Positions 17,711 to 26,144 of a DNA stretch of 64,000 nt are shown in pieces. Both the position numbers and the translations under genes were made by a program. The DNA comes from Vibrio inusitatus (GTDB lineage: Bacteria; Pseudomonadota; Gammaproteobacteria; Enterobacterales; Vibrionaceae): positions 868,001 to 932,000 of the forward strand of contig AP024878.1 of assembly GCA_024346935.1 (NCBI GenBank), written 5' to 3'. Position 1 is the stretch's first letter. Every line of letters starts with the position of its first letter. The notes under the pieces were generated by a model. It did not search any database. It saw only the letters and a list, made by a program, of their open reading frames with translations, and had not been told where the DNA came from.

Positions 17711-19393
17711 GTGAATAAACCTTGGCTCTCTCGATATCCTTCTGATGTACCAGAGATGATCGATCCAGATTCCTATCCATCTTTGGTCGAGATGTTTGAA
17801 AACAGCGTTCTAAGATTTGCTGACCAACCGGCTTTCCTCAATATGGGGTCGGTGATGACATATCGTAAGTTAGAAGAAAGAAGTCGCGCATTTGCTGCGT
17901 ATTTGCAGAATGAATTGAAGCTGAAGAAAGGTGATCGAGTTGCCTTAATGATGCCAAACCTACTGCAATATCCAATTGCCTTGTTTGGTGTGCTTCGTGC
18001 TGGTTGTATTGCAGTGAACGTCAATCCACTCTACACCCCTCGTGAGCTTGAACATCAGTTGAACGATGCCGAAGTAGAAACCATTGTTATCGTTTCTAAC
18101 TTTGCCAACACTCTTGAGCAAATCGTTGACAATACTCCTGTGAAAAACGTGGTATTGACGAGCCTAGGACAAATGCTACCGACAGCGAAAGGTACCGTTG
18201 TTGATTTTGTAGTGAAGTACGTAAAAGGCATGGTGCCAAAATACGACCTTCCTGGTGCTATCTCATTTAAACAAGCATTGCATAAAGGCCGTCGCCTTCA
18301 ATATGTGAAGCCATTTATGAGTGGTGAGGATATAGCTTTCTTGCAATACACCGGTGGTACAACCGGCGTGGCCAAAGGTGCGGTACTGACCCATCGCAAT
18401 ATGGTTGCCAATGTACTGCAAGCGAAGGGGGCGTATGCCGCTAAGCTAGAAGAGGGCAAAGAGTTAGTGGTTACTGCTCTTCCGCTTTATCACATCTTTG
18501 CTCTGACCGTGAACGGTTTGCTGTTCTTAGAGCTTGGTGCAAATAACCTTTTGATCACCAACCCTCGTGATATTCCTACCTTTGTTAAAGAACTAAAAAA
18601 GGTACCGTTCACCGCCATTACTGGGGTAAACACCCTGTTCAATGCCTTAGTGAACAATGAAGATTTCCATGAGCTGAACTTTAGCCGTATGAAGCTTGCT
18701 GTTGGCGGTGGTATGGCGGTTCAACAAGCGGTAGCTGACAAGTGGAAGAAGACCACAGGTGTCTTTTTACTTGAAGGCTACGGTTTAACTGAGTGTTCTC
18801 CACTGGTATCGGGCTGTCCACACGACATGACGGATTACAACGGTGCTATCGGTTTGCCGGTTCCTTCTACAGAGGTTCGTATTGTTAATGATGAAGGCGA
18901 GCCTCTCGAAAACACTGAAATCGGTGAACTGCAAGTCCGCGGTCCTCAGGTTATGCAGGGATACTGGAAACGCCCCGAAGCAACTCGTGAAGTGATAACT
19001 CAAGATGGTTGGTTATCAACGGGTGACATCGTTAAATTTGATGATGAAGGTTTCTTGCACATTGTAGATCGTAAGAAAGACATGATTTTGGTGTCTGGTT
19101 TCAACGTTTATCCAAACGAGATAGAAGATGTGGTTGCACTGCATGGTAAGGTGCTAGAAGTAGCGGCTATTGGTGAACCGCATGATGTATCTGGTGAAAC
19201 CGTTAAGATATGTGTGGTTAAACGCGACCCATCTCTTACCAAGGATGAGCTAATTAACCATTGTCGTCAGCATCTAACAGGTTATAAGATACCTAGGATT
19301 GTTGAGTTTATGGAAGATCTACCGAAGACTAACGTCGGCAAGATCTTGCGTCGTGAACTACGTACTGAGGCTAATACAGCAAAATCGGCTTAA
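17711..19393 (+). CDS. fadD: long-chain-fatty-acid--CoA ligase
   Basis: 560 residues from the GTG at 17711, beginning [16 protein letters not shown], which aligns with the start and length of E. coli FadD (561). A caggag ribosome site lies upstream, and the earlier ATG at 17681 lies inside the -10 box. It activates long-chain fatty acids to acyl-CoA at the inner membrane, coupling uptake to beta-oxidation. The AMP-binding P-loop is [16 protein letters not shown], the A5 region GYGLTECSP, and the FACS region includes [20 protein letters not shown]. The genes yoaA-tsaB-slp-hydrolase lie upstream and rnd downstream. Confidence 0.97.
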   Translation: MNKPWLSRYPSDVPEMIDPDSYPSLVEMFENSVLRFADQPAFLNMGSVMTYRKLEERSRAFAAYLQNELKLKKGDRVALMMPNLLQYPIALFGVLRAGCIAVNVNPLYTPRELEHQLNDAEVETIVIVSNFANTLEQIVDNTPVKNVVLTSLGQMLPTAKGTVVDFVVKYVKGMVPKYDLPGAISFKQALHKGRRLQYVKPFMSGEDIAFLQYTGGTTGVAKGAVLTHRNMVANVLQAKGAYAAKLEEGKELVVTALPLYHIFALTVNGLLFLELGANNLLITNPRDIPTFVKELKKVPFTAITGVNTLFNALVNNEDFHELNFSRMKLAVGGGMAVQQAVADKWKKTTGVFLLEGYGLTECSPLVSGCPHDMTDYNGAIGLPVPSTEVRIVNDEGEPLENTEIGELQVRGPQVMQGYWKRPEATREVITQDGWLSTGDIVKFDDEGFLHIVDRKKDMILVSGFNVYPNEIEDVVALHGKVLEVAAIGEPHDVSGETVKICVVKRDPSLTKDELINHCRQHLTGYKIPRIVEFMEDLPKTNVGKILRRELRTEANTAKSA

Positions 19394-19414
19394 CCGAACC
19401 GAATTTGAACATAG

Positions 19415-19463
19415 GCCCCTGCAGAGCAGACGCAATCAGCGCATGCAATGCAGGGGCATTTTT
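19415..19463 (+). terminator. fadD Rho-independent terminator
   Basis: Arms gcccctgca (19415-19423) and tgcaggggc (19449-19457) pair perfectly, followed by a and five T. The 25-nt loop may fold further. rnd therefore likely has its own promoter or depends on read-through. Confidence 0.8.
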
Positions 19464-19489
19464 AATTATGGAAATATAAAGAGACTATT

Positions 19490-20608
19490 TTGAATTATCA
19501 GATAGTGACAGACACTCAAACTCTGGCACAGGCGTGCGAACAAGCTTGTCAAAAAGAAGCGGTGATGTTGGATACCGAATTCGTCCGTACTCGCACCTTT
19601 TTTCCGCAGCTTGGTTTGGTTCAGATGTACGATGGCGAGCTTCTTAGCCTGATTGATACTACCGTTATTGATGATGTCACTCCGATAGTACAACTGCTAC
19701 AAGATACCTCTGTCCTCAAGGTATTACATGCTTGTGGTGAGGATATTGAAGTCTTCCAACATCACTTCCAAAGTATCCCTACACCTATGGTCGATACTCA
19801 GGTAATGGCGGCATTTTTAGGCCATGGTCTTTCCACTGGCTTTGCTACCTTAGTGAACGAATATTTGTCAGTAGCGCTAGATAAAAGTGAAGCGCGCACG
19901 GATTGGTTGGCTCGTCCGTTGACACCAAAACAACTAGATTATGCAGCTGCAGATGTGTTCTATCTGCAACCACTGTTTGACAAGCTACAAGCTTCTTTAA
20001 AAGAATCGGGCTACTGGCACAATGCAATGCAAGAGTCTGAGCTTCAGGTATCGAAGCGCATTCGTCATCATGAGCCAGAGAAAGCGTATCTTGATATAAA
20101 AGGCGCATGGCAATTGTCTCCACAGCAACTTAGTATTCTAAAGCCATTGGCGACGTGGCGCTATGAAACAGCACTGCGCAAAGATTTAGCACTTAATTTT
20201 GTATTTAAAGAAGTCGATCTGCTTGCTGTTGCTCGTTTTAGCCTTACCTCAGCGCGCGATATGGAAAAAGAGCAATGTGATGTGCGCTCAGTGCGTCGCT
20301 ACAGCGCTGTGATTGCAAATATTGTGCGTAAAGCACAAAGCACACCAGAAGCAGAATGGCCACAAAAGATTGATCGCTTGGTTGATCTGCCAAACTACAA
20401 GCAAACCTTTAAGTCACTGAAAGATGAAGTGAACAAAGTCGTTAAGGACTCGCACCTTGCTCCTGAGTTTCTAGCCTCTAAAAAGCAAGTTAACCAACTC
20501 ATTTCTTGGGTATGGCGTAAGAACATGGCGCCAGAGTCTACTCCTGATTTGATGCAGGGCTGGCGAAAACCGCTGTTAGGTGAACGTTTGCTTCAGAAGT
20601 TAAACTAA
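19490..20608 (+). CDS. rnd: ribonuclease D
   Basis: 372 residues, TTG start (aagaga ribosome site upstream). It is a 3'-5' exoribonuclease for tRNA 3' trimming. DEDD-family exonuclease motifs are present: MLDTEFVRTRTFF (Exo I, Asp28 and Glu30), LHACGEDIEVF (Exo II) and QLDYAAADVFYL (Exo III with Tyr, DEDDy type). C-terminal HRDC domains follow (about 210-290 and 295-370). A weak TTG start limits expression in E. coli rnd (known there as UUG); the same codon is used here. Confidence 0.95.
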   Translation: MNYQIVTDTQTLAQACEQACQKEAVMLDTEFVRTRTFFPQLGLVQMYDGELLSLIDTTVIDDVTPIVQLLQDTSVLKVLHACGEDIEVFQHHFQSIPTPMVDTQVMAAFLGHGLSTGFATLVNEYLSVALDKSEARTDWLARPLTPKQLDYAAADVFYLQPLFDKLQASLKESGYWHNAMQESELQVSKRIRHHEPEKAYLDIKGAWQLSPQQLSILKPLATWRYETALRKDLALNFVFKEVDLLAVARFSLTSARDMEKEQCDVRSVRRYSAVIANIVRKAQSTPEAEWPQKIDRLVDLPNYKQTFKSLKDEVNKVVKDSHLAPEFLASKKQVNQLISWVWRKNMAPESTPDLMQGWRKPLLGERLLQKLN

Positions 20609-20645
20609 TAAAAAAGGCGATGAGAAATCATCGCCTTACTTTTTT
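20608..20645. terminator. bidirectional terminator between rnd and minE
   Basis: Perfect 10-bp arms aaggcgatga and tcatcgcctt with a GAAA tetraloop. It is followed on the plus strand by a T-rich tract and preceded by a run of A that gives a T-run on the minus strand, so it can end both rnd and the minCDE operon. Confidence 0.88.
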
Positions 20646-20660
20646 CTATCAGAGTAAGAG

Positions 20661-20921
20661 TTACTCTTCTTCTGGTAACTTCACGTTTAACTCTAGTACC
20701 GAAATATCATCATCTTTGTGTTCAAAAGAGACGTTTACCATATTTGGATCAACGTCTACATACTTGCTGATGACCTTTAAAATATCGGCTTTAAGCTCTG
20801 GTAAGTAAGACGGTGCTGGGTCGTCATGGCTGCGACGCTCAGCAACAATAATTTGCAAACGCTCTTTGGCAACGTTAGCCGTCGTCTTCTTTTTTGGGCG
20901 GAAAAACTCTAGTAAAGACAT
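20661..20921 (-). CDS. minE: cell division topological specificity factor MinE
   Basis: 86 residues from the ATG at 20921, beginning [12 protein letters not shown], the membrane-targeting amphipathic start of MinE. The frame continues 26 codons further upstream but that part overlaps the end of minD and is not MinE-like. The MinD-stimulating region [15 protein letters not shown] is conserved and the C-terminal dimerisation domain ends LNVKLPEEE. MinE drives MinCD oscillation. It is the last gene of minC-minD-minE on the minus strand, 7 nt behind minD. Confidence 0.97.
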   Translation of the reverse strand: MSLLEFFRPKKKTTANVAKERLQIIVAERRSHDDPAPSYLPELKADILKVISKYVDVDPNMVNVSFEHKDDDISVLELNVKLPEEE

Positions 20922-20928
20922 AGATTGA

Positions 20929-21741
20929 TTAACCCCCGAATAGACGTTTGAAGATACCTTTCTTCGGCTCCGTAAGGAATCGAAACTCGATTTGCTCACC
21001 TAGTAGACGCTGTACTGTGTCGTGGTAAGCCATGCCTGCATCAGACTGATCGTCAAAGATAACTGGAACGCCCTTGTTGGAAGCATTCAGTACCGCTTGG
21101 CTTTCAGGAATCACGCCGAGTAAATTGATGTGAAGAATTTCCTCAACATCTTCTACGCTTAACATTTCACCTTGAGTTACGCGAGCTGGGTGGTAGCGAG
21201 TCAGCAATAGGTGCGTTTTTACGGGTTCTAGCCCTTGTTCAGCACGGCGTGACTTAGAGTCAAGAATGCCCAGTATACGGTCTGAATCGCGCACTGATGA
21301 TACTTCAGGGTTAGTCGTTACAACCGCTTCATCGGCAAAGTACAATGCCATCAATGCGCCTTGTTCGATACCCGCAGGAGAATCACAAATAACGAAATCA
21401 AAACCCATTTCATCCAGATCATTTAGTACTTGCTGAACGCCTTCTTTAGAAAGAGCGTCTTTATCGCGAGTTTGAGAGGCTGGAAGAATGAACAGGTTCT
21501 CTGTACGTTTATCCTTGATAAGAGCTTGGTTCAGTGTTGCTTCGCCGTTAATGACATTAACGAAGTCATACACAACGCGGCGTTCACAGCCCATGATAAG
21601 GTCTAGGTTTCGCAGACCGATATCAAAATCGATAACAGCGGTTTTTTTACCCTGTAGGGCTAAACCCGATGCAATAGCGGCACTGGAGGTGGTTTTCCCT
21701 ACGCCGCCTTTTCCTGAAGTAACAACAATGATACGTGCCAT
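20929..21741 (-). CDS. minD: septum-site determining ATPase MinD
   Basis: 270 residues if started at the second of two adjacent ATG codons, giving the conserved [18 protein letters not shown]. An aagga site lies 7 nt before it but only 4 nt before the first ATG. The deviant Walker A motif is KGGVGKT. The C-terminal membrane-targeting amphipathic helix is [10 protein letters not shown]. The ATP-bound form recruits MinC to the membrane and blocks polar division; MinE releases it. Short spacers to minC and minE (11 and 7 nt) indicate one operon. Confidence 0.98.
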   Translation of the reverse strand: MARIIVVTSGKGGVGKTTSSAAIASGLALQGKKTAVIDFDIGLRNLDLIMGCERRVVYDFVNVINGEATLNQALIKDKRTENLFILPASQTRDKDALSKEGVQQVLNDLDEMGFDFVICDSPAGIEQGALMALYFADEAVVTTNPEVSSVRDSDRILGILDSKSRRAEQGLEPVKTHLLLTRYHPARVTQGEMLSVEDVEEILHINLLGVIPESQAVLNASNKGVPVIFDDQSDAGMAYHDTVQRLLGEQIEFRFLTEPKKGIFKRLFGG

Positions 21742-21752
21742 CATTTTATCCT

Positions 21753-22415
21753 TTATTTAATATTGAGGAGATCACAGTGCAGGGTTTGGTCCGTTAAACC
21801 CAAAATCACTTTTTCTCCCCAGAAGTGAGATTCTATTTGTTCGCTAAGCCAATAGTTTCCCGCAATGGAAACTAATTCTGCTTGCATGTTATGACAAAGT
21901 ATTGAGGCTGCTTGCCCGCTCGCGCCTGCAATAGCCCGTCCGCGCAAAGTGCCATAGATATGGATGCTACCGTCAGCAATCACCTCGGCACCTGCACTCA
22001 CATGGCTCAGGATGATAAGGTCGCTGTCTTTGGCATAAATCTGTTGTCCAGAACGCACAGGAGTGCGAATGATTTTGCTTGGCGTAATGGCTACGGGTGC
22101 TTTATCTGGACGGTTGGTACCAGTCATAACAGCAAGCCCTGCTTCTCTTGCTAGCTTTTCGAGATGCTTATTAGTGCAATTAGTGACACCAACAGGCACC
22201 ATGCCGATATTAATAATGCTTTGTTTGAGATGTGCTAAATCGAGCTCGGAGTTTGCCTGAGACAGGTTAATGACCAGTGGAGCAGCTTTGAAAAAAGCAG
22301 GAGCCTTGGCCACTTTTTCATCCAAATAACGAATTGCTGAATCAGTATTGTGCTCATACATATGAAGCACGGTCAGTGGAAAGCTGCTTCCCTTTAGATC
22401 TGGAGTTTGAGACAT
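21753..22415 (-). CDS. minC: septum-site determining protein MinC
   Basis: 220 residues. An N-terminal FtsZ-antagonising domain (about 8-105) is followed by the C-terminal right-handed beta-helix (about 120-218) with glycine-rich turns in [19 protein letters not shown], which binds MinD. It is first in the minCDE operon, so the promoter should lie in the 177-bp gap to ycgL on the opposite strand. Confidence 0.97.
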   Translation of the reverse strand: MSQTPDLKGSSFPLTVLHMYEHNTDSAIRYLDEKVAKAPAFFKAAPLVINLSQANSELDLAHLKQSIINIGMVPVGVTNCTNKHLEKLAREAGLAVMTGTNRPDKAPVAITPSKIIRTPVRSGQQIYAKDSDLIILSHVSAGAEVIADGSIHIYGTLRGRAIAGASGQAASILCHNMQAELVSIAGNYWLSEQIESHFWGEKVILGLTDQTLHCDLLNIK

Positions 22416-22592
22416 CTAACCTAGCCTTGGCATATAATCAAACAGTTACCTGTTATGTTATCTATCATAGTGACAACGAACAAGTAACTTGTTGTCAAAT
22501 GTTGGTTTTAAGCTCAAAATTACACAAAGTCTTTAAAATTGACACTTTAGCTGTTTAAACTTGGACATGAACTCGATAGATCAAGGCTATAT

Positions 22593-22880
22593 ATGATTTG
22601 TGCAATCTATAAAAGTAATAAAAAGCAGGGGATGTACCTCTACATCACTAAGAAAGATGATTTTTCTCCGGTACCAGAACAATTGATGCAGATGTTCGGT
22701 AAACCTACCATGGTTATGGTCGTGAATTTAGCAAAGCGTGGCCTTGCGACTGTCGATGTCGATAAAGTAAAAGAGTCACTGCTAAGCGATGGCTTCTTCT
22801 TGCAATTGCCACCACCGGTAGAGAATGAATTGGATACTTATAAGCGACGTAAAAAAGAGCAAGGCGACGCGACTGATTAA
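22593..22880 (+). CDS. ycgL: YcgL domain protein
   Basis: 95 residues, a small conserved gammaproteobacterial protein. It begins [18 protein letters not shown] and has the characteristic [15 protein letters not shown] and [10 protein letters not shown] segments. Function is not established. It is divergent from minC and 17 nt upstream of the lytic transglycosylase gene, so the two are probably co-transcribed. Confidence 0.93.
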   Translation: MICAIYKSNKKQGMYLYITKKDDFSPVPEQLMQMFGKPTMVMVVNLAKRGLATVDVDKVKESLLSDGFFLQLPPPVENELDTYKRRKKEQGDATD

Positions 22881-22897
22881 CGTGTAAAGGAGAGGAT

Positions 22898-23899
22898 ATG
22901 ATAAGGACGTTGAAGTGCGTGAGAAGTATTGGATTTCTCTTTTTAGCAAGTAGCTTTTCAGTATCAGCAGATACGCATTTATCTGAGCGGAATGTCAGCT
23001 TTGATGAATACGTATTTGCGTTAAAAAGTGAGGCAGCAGAGCAGGGCATTACATCTAAGACTATTGAAAGTGCCTTCGCTAATGTGCAGTTTAAACCTAG
23101 AGCGGTATCTGCTGACCGTTCTCAGCCAGAAAACAAAATCACTTTGGACGAGTACATACCTCGAGCTGTCCCTAAGTGGAAAATAAAACAGGCTAAGCAG
23201 AAATATCGCAAATACCAAACTGAGCTAGAGCGCATTGGTGCACTGTATGGCGTCCAGCCAAGATTTATCGTTGCCTTATGGGGCGTTGAGAGTAATTTTG
23301 GCGTGCTGACCGGCGGATACAATGTGATTGATGCCTTAACGACAATGGCTTATGAAGGACGTCGGGAAACATTTTTTCGCAATGAGTTGATGGCAGCGTT
23401 GGCTATTTTGGATGAAGGTCATATCACTGCAAAGAATATGAAAGGTTCTTGGGCTGGTGCGATGGGGCAACCTCAGTTTATGCCAAGCTCTTTCTTAAAT
23501 TATGCGGCTGATGGCAATGGCGATGGCAGTAAGAACATTTGGAAGAATGAATCTGATGTGTTTGCTTCGGCAGCTAACTATCTAAAGCAATCAGGATGGA
23601 ATGATAGCTACACATGGGGGCGTCAGGTGACCTTATCTGAGCCTCTCGATGATAGTGTGTTTGGGCGGCAACATGAGCAAGCGAAAACCTTGGCACAGTG
23701 GCAAGAGCTGGGTGTTCGTAATCTGCAAGGACATGATTTACCAAAGCTTAAAAAGGATATTGACGCTTGGTTAATAGCGCCAGATTCTGCATCCGGGCAG
23801 GTCTATCTGGTGTATAACAACTATCAAGTACTAATGAAATGGAATCGTTCGTATTACTTTGGGTTGGCGGTGAGTAATCTAGCGGATCAGTTAAAGTAG
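22898..23899 (+). CDS. lytic murein transglycosylase, MltB family
   Basis: 333 residues with a signal peptide (cleavage after SVSA, residue 24) and no lipobox, so a soluble periplasmic form. The catalytic Glu131 is in ALWGVESNFG, the MltB-type signature. GAMGQPQFMPSSFLNYAADGNGDG is present in full (about 186-210). It cleaves peptidoglycan to 1,6-anhydromuropeptides. A hairpin follows the stop. Confidence 0.95.
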   Translation: MIRTLKCVRSIGFLFLASSFSVSADTHLSERNVSFDEYVFALKSEAAEQGITSKTIESAFANVQFKPRAVSADRSQPENKITLDEYIPRAVPKWKIKQAKQKYRKYQTELERIGALYGVQPRFIVALWGVESNFGVLTGGYNVIDALTTMAYEGRRETFFRNELMAALAILDEGHITAKNMKGSWAGAMGQPQFMPSSFLNYAADGNGDGSKNIWKNESDVFASAANYLKQSGWNDSYTWGRQVTLSEPLDDSVFGRQHEQAKTLAQWQELGVRNLQGHDLPKLKKDIDAWLIAPDSASGQVYLVYNNYQVLMKWNRSYYFGLAVSNLADQLK

Positions 23900-23908
23900 C
23901 TTAAAGAG

Positions 23909-23936
23909 AAAGAGCGAGGATAAACCTCGCTCTTTT
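23909..23936. terminator. hairpin between convergent transglycosylase and folD genes
   Basis: Arms aaagagcgagg (23909-23919) and cctcgctcttt (23925-23935) pair perfectly over 11 bp with a 5-nt loop. The A/T ends of the stem give a short T-run in both directions. Confidence 0.75.
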
Positions 23937-23960
23937 CATAATGTATGTGCTGTAGGGAGC

Positions 23961-24815
23961 CTATTTACCAAACTGCTCGCAGGCAATCATAGTATTTTCA
24001 ATTAAACTTGCTACTGTCATTGGGCCAACGCCACCCGGCACCGGAGTAATAAGACTTGCTCTCTCACGTGCAACGTCATACTCAACATCACCAATTAGTT
24101 TGCCATTATCTAGGCGGTTAATACCTACATCAATCACGATTGCTCCCTCTTTTACCCAGTTACCCGGAATAAAGTTAGGCTTACCTACTGCAACCACAAG
24201 CACATCAGCCTGACGAACGTGACTCTCTAGGTCTTTAGTAAAACGATGGCAGGTGGTCGTGGTGCAACCGGCTAGCAGAAGCTCAAGCGTCATAGGGCGG
24301 CCAACAATGTTTGAAGCACCGACAATAACCGCATGCTTACCGTGTGTTGGTACGTTGTAACGCTCTAGAAGCGTTATAATACCTTTAGGTGTGCAAGAGC
24401 GAAGCTTAGGCATACGCTGTGCAAGGCGACCTACATTATAAGGGTGGAAGCCATCCACGTCTTTTTCTGGCGTGATACGCTCAAGAATTTCAGTAGAGTC
24501 GATACCCGCTGGAAGTGGTAGCTGAACCAAGATGCCATCGATTTCATTATCAGCATTAAGCTGGTCAATCAGATCTAACAATTCTTGTGCTGTCGCTGTG
24601 GACGGCAGGTCAAACGACTTAGAAACAAAGCCAACCTCATCGCAAGCACGGCGCTTACTGCCGACATAAACTTGAGATGCAGGATCTTGCCCCACAAGAA
24701 CAACAGCTAGACCAGGTGCACGTAATCCAGCTTCAGTACGAGCTTTTACTCTAGCTGAAACTTCAGAACGAACGGTTTGAGAAATCAGTTTTCCATCAAT
24801 GTTTTGAGCAGTCAT
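23961..24815 (-). CDS. folD: bifunctional methylenetetrahydrofolate dehydrogenase/cyclohydrolase
   Basis: 284 residues from the ATG at 24815 ([13 protein letters not shown]), with taggga upstream as ribosome site; E. coli FolD is 288. The frame extends 25 codons further but that extension is unlike FolD. Motifs: [14 protein letters not shown] with the catalytic Lys, GILVQLPLP, the NADP-site ASNIVGRPM, and [12 protein letters not shown] at the C-terminus. It interconverts 5,10-methylene-, methenyl- and 10-formyl-THF. It lies next to tRNA-Arg-UCU, as in E. coli. Confidence 0.97.
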   Translation of the reverse strand: MTAQNIDGKLISQTVRSEVSARVKARTEAGLRAPGLAVVLVGQDPASQVYVGSKRRACDEVGFVSKSFDLPSTATAQELLDLIDQLNADNEIDGILVQLPLPAGIDSTEILERITPEKDVDGFHPYNVGRLAQRMPKLRSCTPKGIITLLERYNVPTHGKHAVIVGASNIVGRPMTLELLLAGCTTTTCHRFTKDLESHVRQADVLVVAVGKPNFIPGNWVKEGAIVIDVGINRLDNGKLIGDVEYDVARERASLITPVPGGVGPMTVASLIENTMIACEQFGK

Positions 24816-24974
24816 GACGATCCCTAAGTTAAGGCGGTTCAACATTTTGGCGCATTGTCGCAGAAACGAAACAGTTTTGCTACATAGCAAACGTTTGCGT
24901 CGGGTATTTTATATCCACAATGCCTACCACTGACTTTTTTTTCAGCACTTAGATCATAATGTGCAATAAAGCCG

Positions 24975-25002
24975 TTGACCATTGAATCTCAACTCGTATA
25001 AT
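24975..25002 (+). promoter_or_regulatory. tRNA-Arg promoter
   Basis: -35 TTGACC at 24975-24980 and consensus -10 TATAAT at 24997-25002, spacing 16 bp. The predicted start is about 7 bp before the mature tRNA 5' end, typical for a strong stable-RNA promoter. Confidence 0.8.
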
Positions 25003-25015
25003 CCTTCCCCATAGC

Positions 25016-25092
25016 GCGCCCTTAGCTCAGCTGGATAGAGCACGTCCCTTCTAAGGATGTGGTCGTAGGTTCGAATCCTACAGGGCGCGCCA
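25016..25092 (+). tRNA. tRNA-Arg (anticodon UCU)
   Basis: 77 nt cloverleaf. The acceptor stem GCGCCCT pairs with AGGGCGC (25082-25088), then discriminator G and an encoded CCA. Anticodon stem CGTCC/GGATG encloses loop CTTCTAA with anticodon TCT, reading AGA/AGG. The T arm GTAGG-TTCGAAT-CCTAC is perfect. In E. coli the equivalent argU next to folD is a known prophage attachment site, which makes the 3' side worth watching for integrated DNA. Confidence 0.97.
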
Positions 25093-25100
25093 CATTCTAT

Positions 25101-25136
25101 AAGGCCTGACGACTTTTTAAGTTGTCAGGCCTTTTT
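25101..25136 (+). terminator. tRNA-Arg terminator
   Basis: Arms aaggcctgacgac and gttgtcaggcctt (13 bp with one G-T pair) around a 7-nt loop, followed by T-rich sequence. It starts 8 nt after the CCA end. Confidence 0.9.
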
Positions 25137-25151
25137 CGTTTTTGACAGAAA

Positions 25152-25173
25152 TAGTCTAGTTCTTAGTCTAGTT
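25152..25173. repeat. two 10-bp direct repeats just after the tRNA terminator
   Basis: tagtctagtt occurs at 25152-25161 and again at 25164-25173, a 12-bp period. Only two copies are present. It may be chance or a relic of an integration site. Confidence 0.5.
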
Positions 25174-25384
25174 AGTCATTGGCTAGTAAAACCTTAAAAT
25201 ATAAAGCGCCTTCCAAACCAGCGACCTAGGTACATGAGAGAAAAATTGTCGTCGTGATCGTATATAAGATTCGAAAGTGAAAAAATATAAACTGTTTTAT
25301 TGGAATTTCAGGCGGGTATTTTGAGCTTGTGCGATAGCAGGGTCAATTTCAAACTGATCTGTACCAGCAACACTGAACACTCAG

Positions 25385-25477
25385 TTAAGCGAATTTTTGT
25401 TTCTCAAGATTAGTGGGACTTAGATGCCCAAGAGTACCGTGCCTTTTTGTTTTCTTAATGGATATGGATTCACCTCG
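25385..25477 (-). pseudogene. remnant of an IS3-family transposase C-terminus
   Basis: Translating the minus strand from 25477 to 25385 gives a frame preceded by a stop and ending KRHGTLGHLSPTNLEKQ...A-stop. The (R/K)RH-x-x-LG-x-xSP-x-x-(F/L)E pattern is the typical C-terminus of IS3-family OrfB transposases. Only about 29 codons remain and the catalytic DDE core is absent, so the element was deleted internally. The surrounding 25300-25560 may hold its ends, but I cannot define terminal inverted repeats or target duplications. Confidence 0.6.
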
Positions 25478-25676
25478 TTAGTGATTTTACTCGCTTAATT
25501 TGGTGTCCGATATTTCTGGTACGGGTCATAAACCTTAAGATCAGTAGCGCGGACTTTGCTGACTGTGAGAGGTCTCAAGAACACTTCCATGCTTATAACT
25601 CCGCAACTGTGCCAAGTTAATGGGAGTTACATCGGTTCAGTCACATTCTACATTGAGAGTAAGTTGATTTTTAAGC

Positions 25677-26144
25677 TTAGGTTGATTGATGCAATGTTGC
25701 TTTTACTCTATCTATAGCAACAATAGTTTTAAACCATTTTACGCTCTTATTATTACAGAATATTTCTTTACTGATGTTTTCATACTCCTTCATTGTTGAT
25801 ACCGAAAGGATTAGTATGAAATCGGCTTCTCCGGCCACATAATAACATTGTTGAATTGCTGGCCCAGAAAAGCTTTCTTTTAATTCTTGAATATCTGACA
25901 TACTAGATTTTTCGATGTGCACTTCAACAATAATGGTAATGCTTAGTCCAATTTTCTCTGGGGAAACAACTGCGGTATTGGCAGAAATAATGCCAGCGTC
26001 TTCCAATTTCTTGATTCTTCGTTGCACAGATGCTGTTGATAGGCACATTTTATCTGAAAGAATACGAAGTGGGGTCTTATTATCTTCCTGTAATGTAGCA
26101 AGTATTTCTCTGTCGAAACTGTCAAGTGAATGTGTTGCGCTCAT
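25677..26144 (-). CDS. Lrp/AsnC-family transcriptional regulator
   Basis: 155 residues. A helix-turn-helix spans about residues 10-55 (LDSFDREILATLQED...STASVQRRIKKLEDAGII), and an RAM/AsnC ligand-binding domain about 68-145 with the glycine-bearing CYYVAGEADFILILSV turn. Its start codon overlaps the stop of the MFS gene by 4 bp (ATGA), so it is translated with the transporter from one mRNA. Proteins of this family form octamers and usually sense amino acids or related metabolites. It may autoregulate this pair. Confidence 0.93.
   Translation of the reverse strand: MSATHSLDSFDREILATLQEDNKTPLRILSDKMCLSTASVQRRIKKLEDAGIISANTAVVSPEKIGLSITIIVEVHIEKSSMSDIQELKESFSGPAIQQCYYVAGEADFILILSVSTMKEYENISKEIFCNNKSVKWFKTIVAIDRVKATLHQST

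Larger units (their letters stand above)
25137..25676. other. gene-poor stretch between tRNA-Arg and the lrp-type gene
   Basis: It contains the short direct repeats and the transposase remnant and no intact gene. The composition changes to AT-rich toward the next gene. No copy of the tRNA 3' end, integrase gene or clear attachment repeat was seen. Confidence 0.65.

Noticed and set aside
20922..20999. 26-codon N-terminal extension of minE
   Set aside because: It overlaps the 3' end of minD, and the conserved MinE start is the ATG at 20921.
24816..24890. 25-codon N-terminal extension of folD
   Set aside because: Cys-rich sequence unlike FolD. The ATG at 24815 has a ribosome site and gives the family length.
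25093..25676. Prophage or integrative element with integrase after the tRNA
   Set aside because: No integrase, excisionase or duplicated tRNA 3' end is visible. Only an IS remnant supports mobility.
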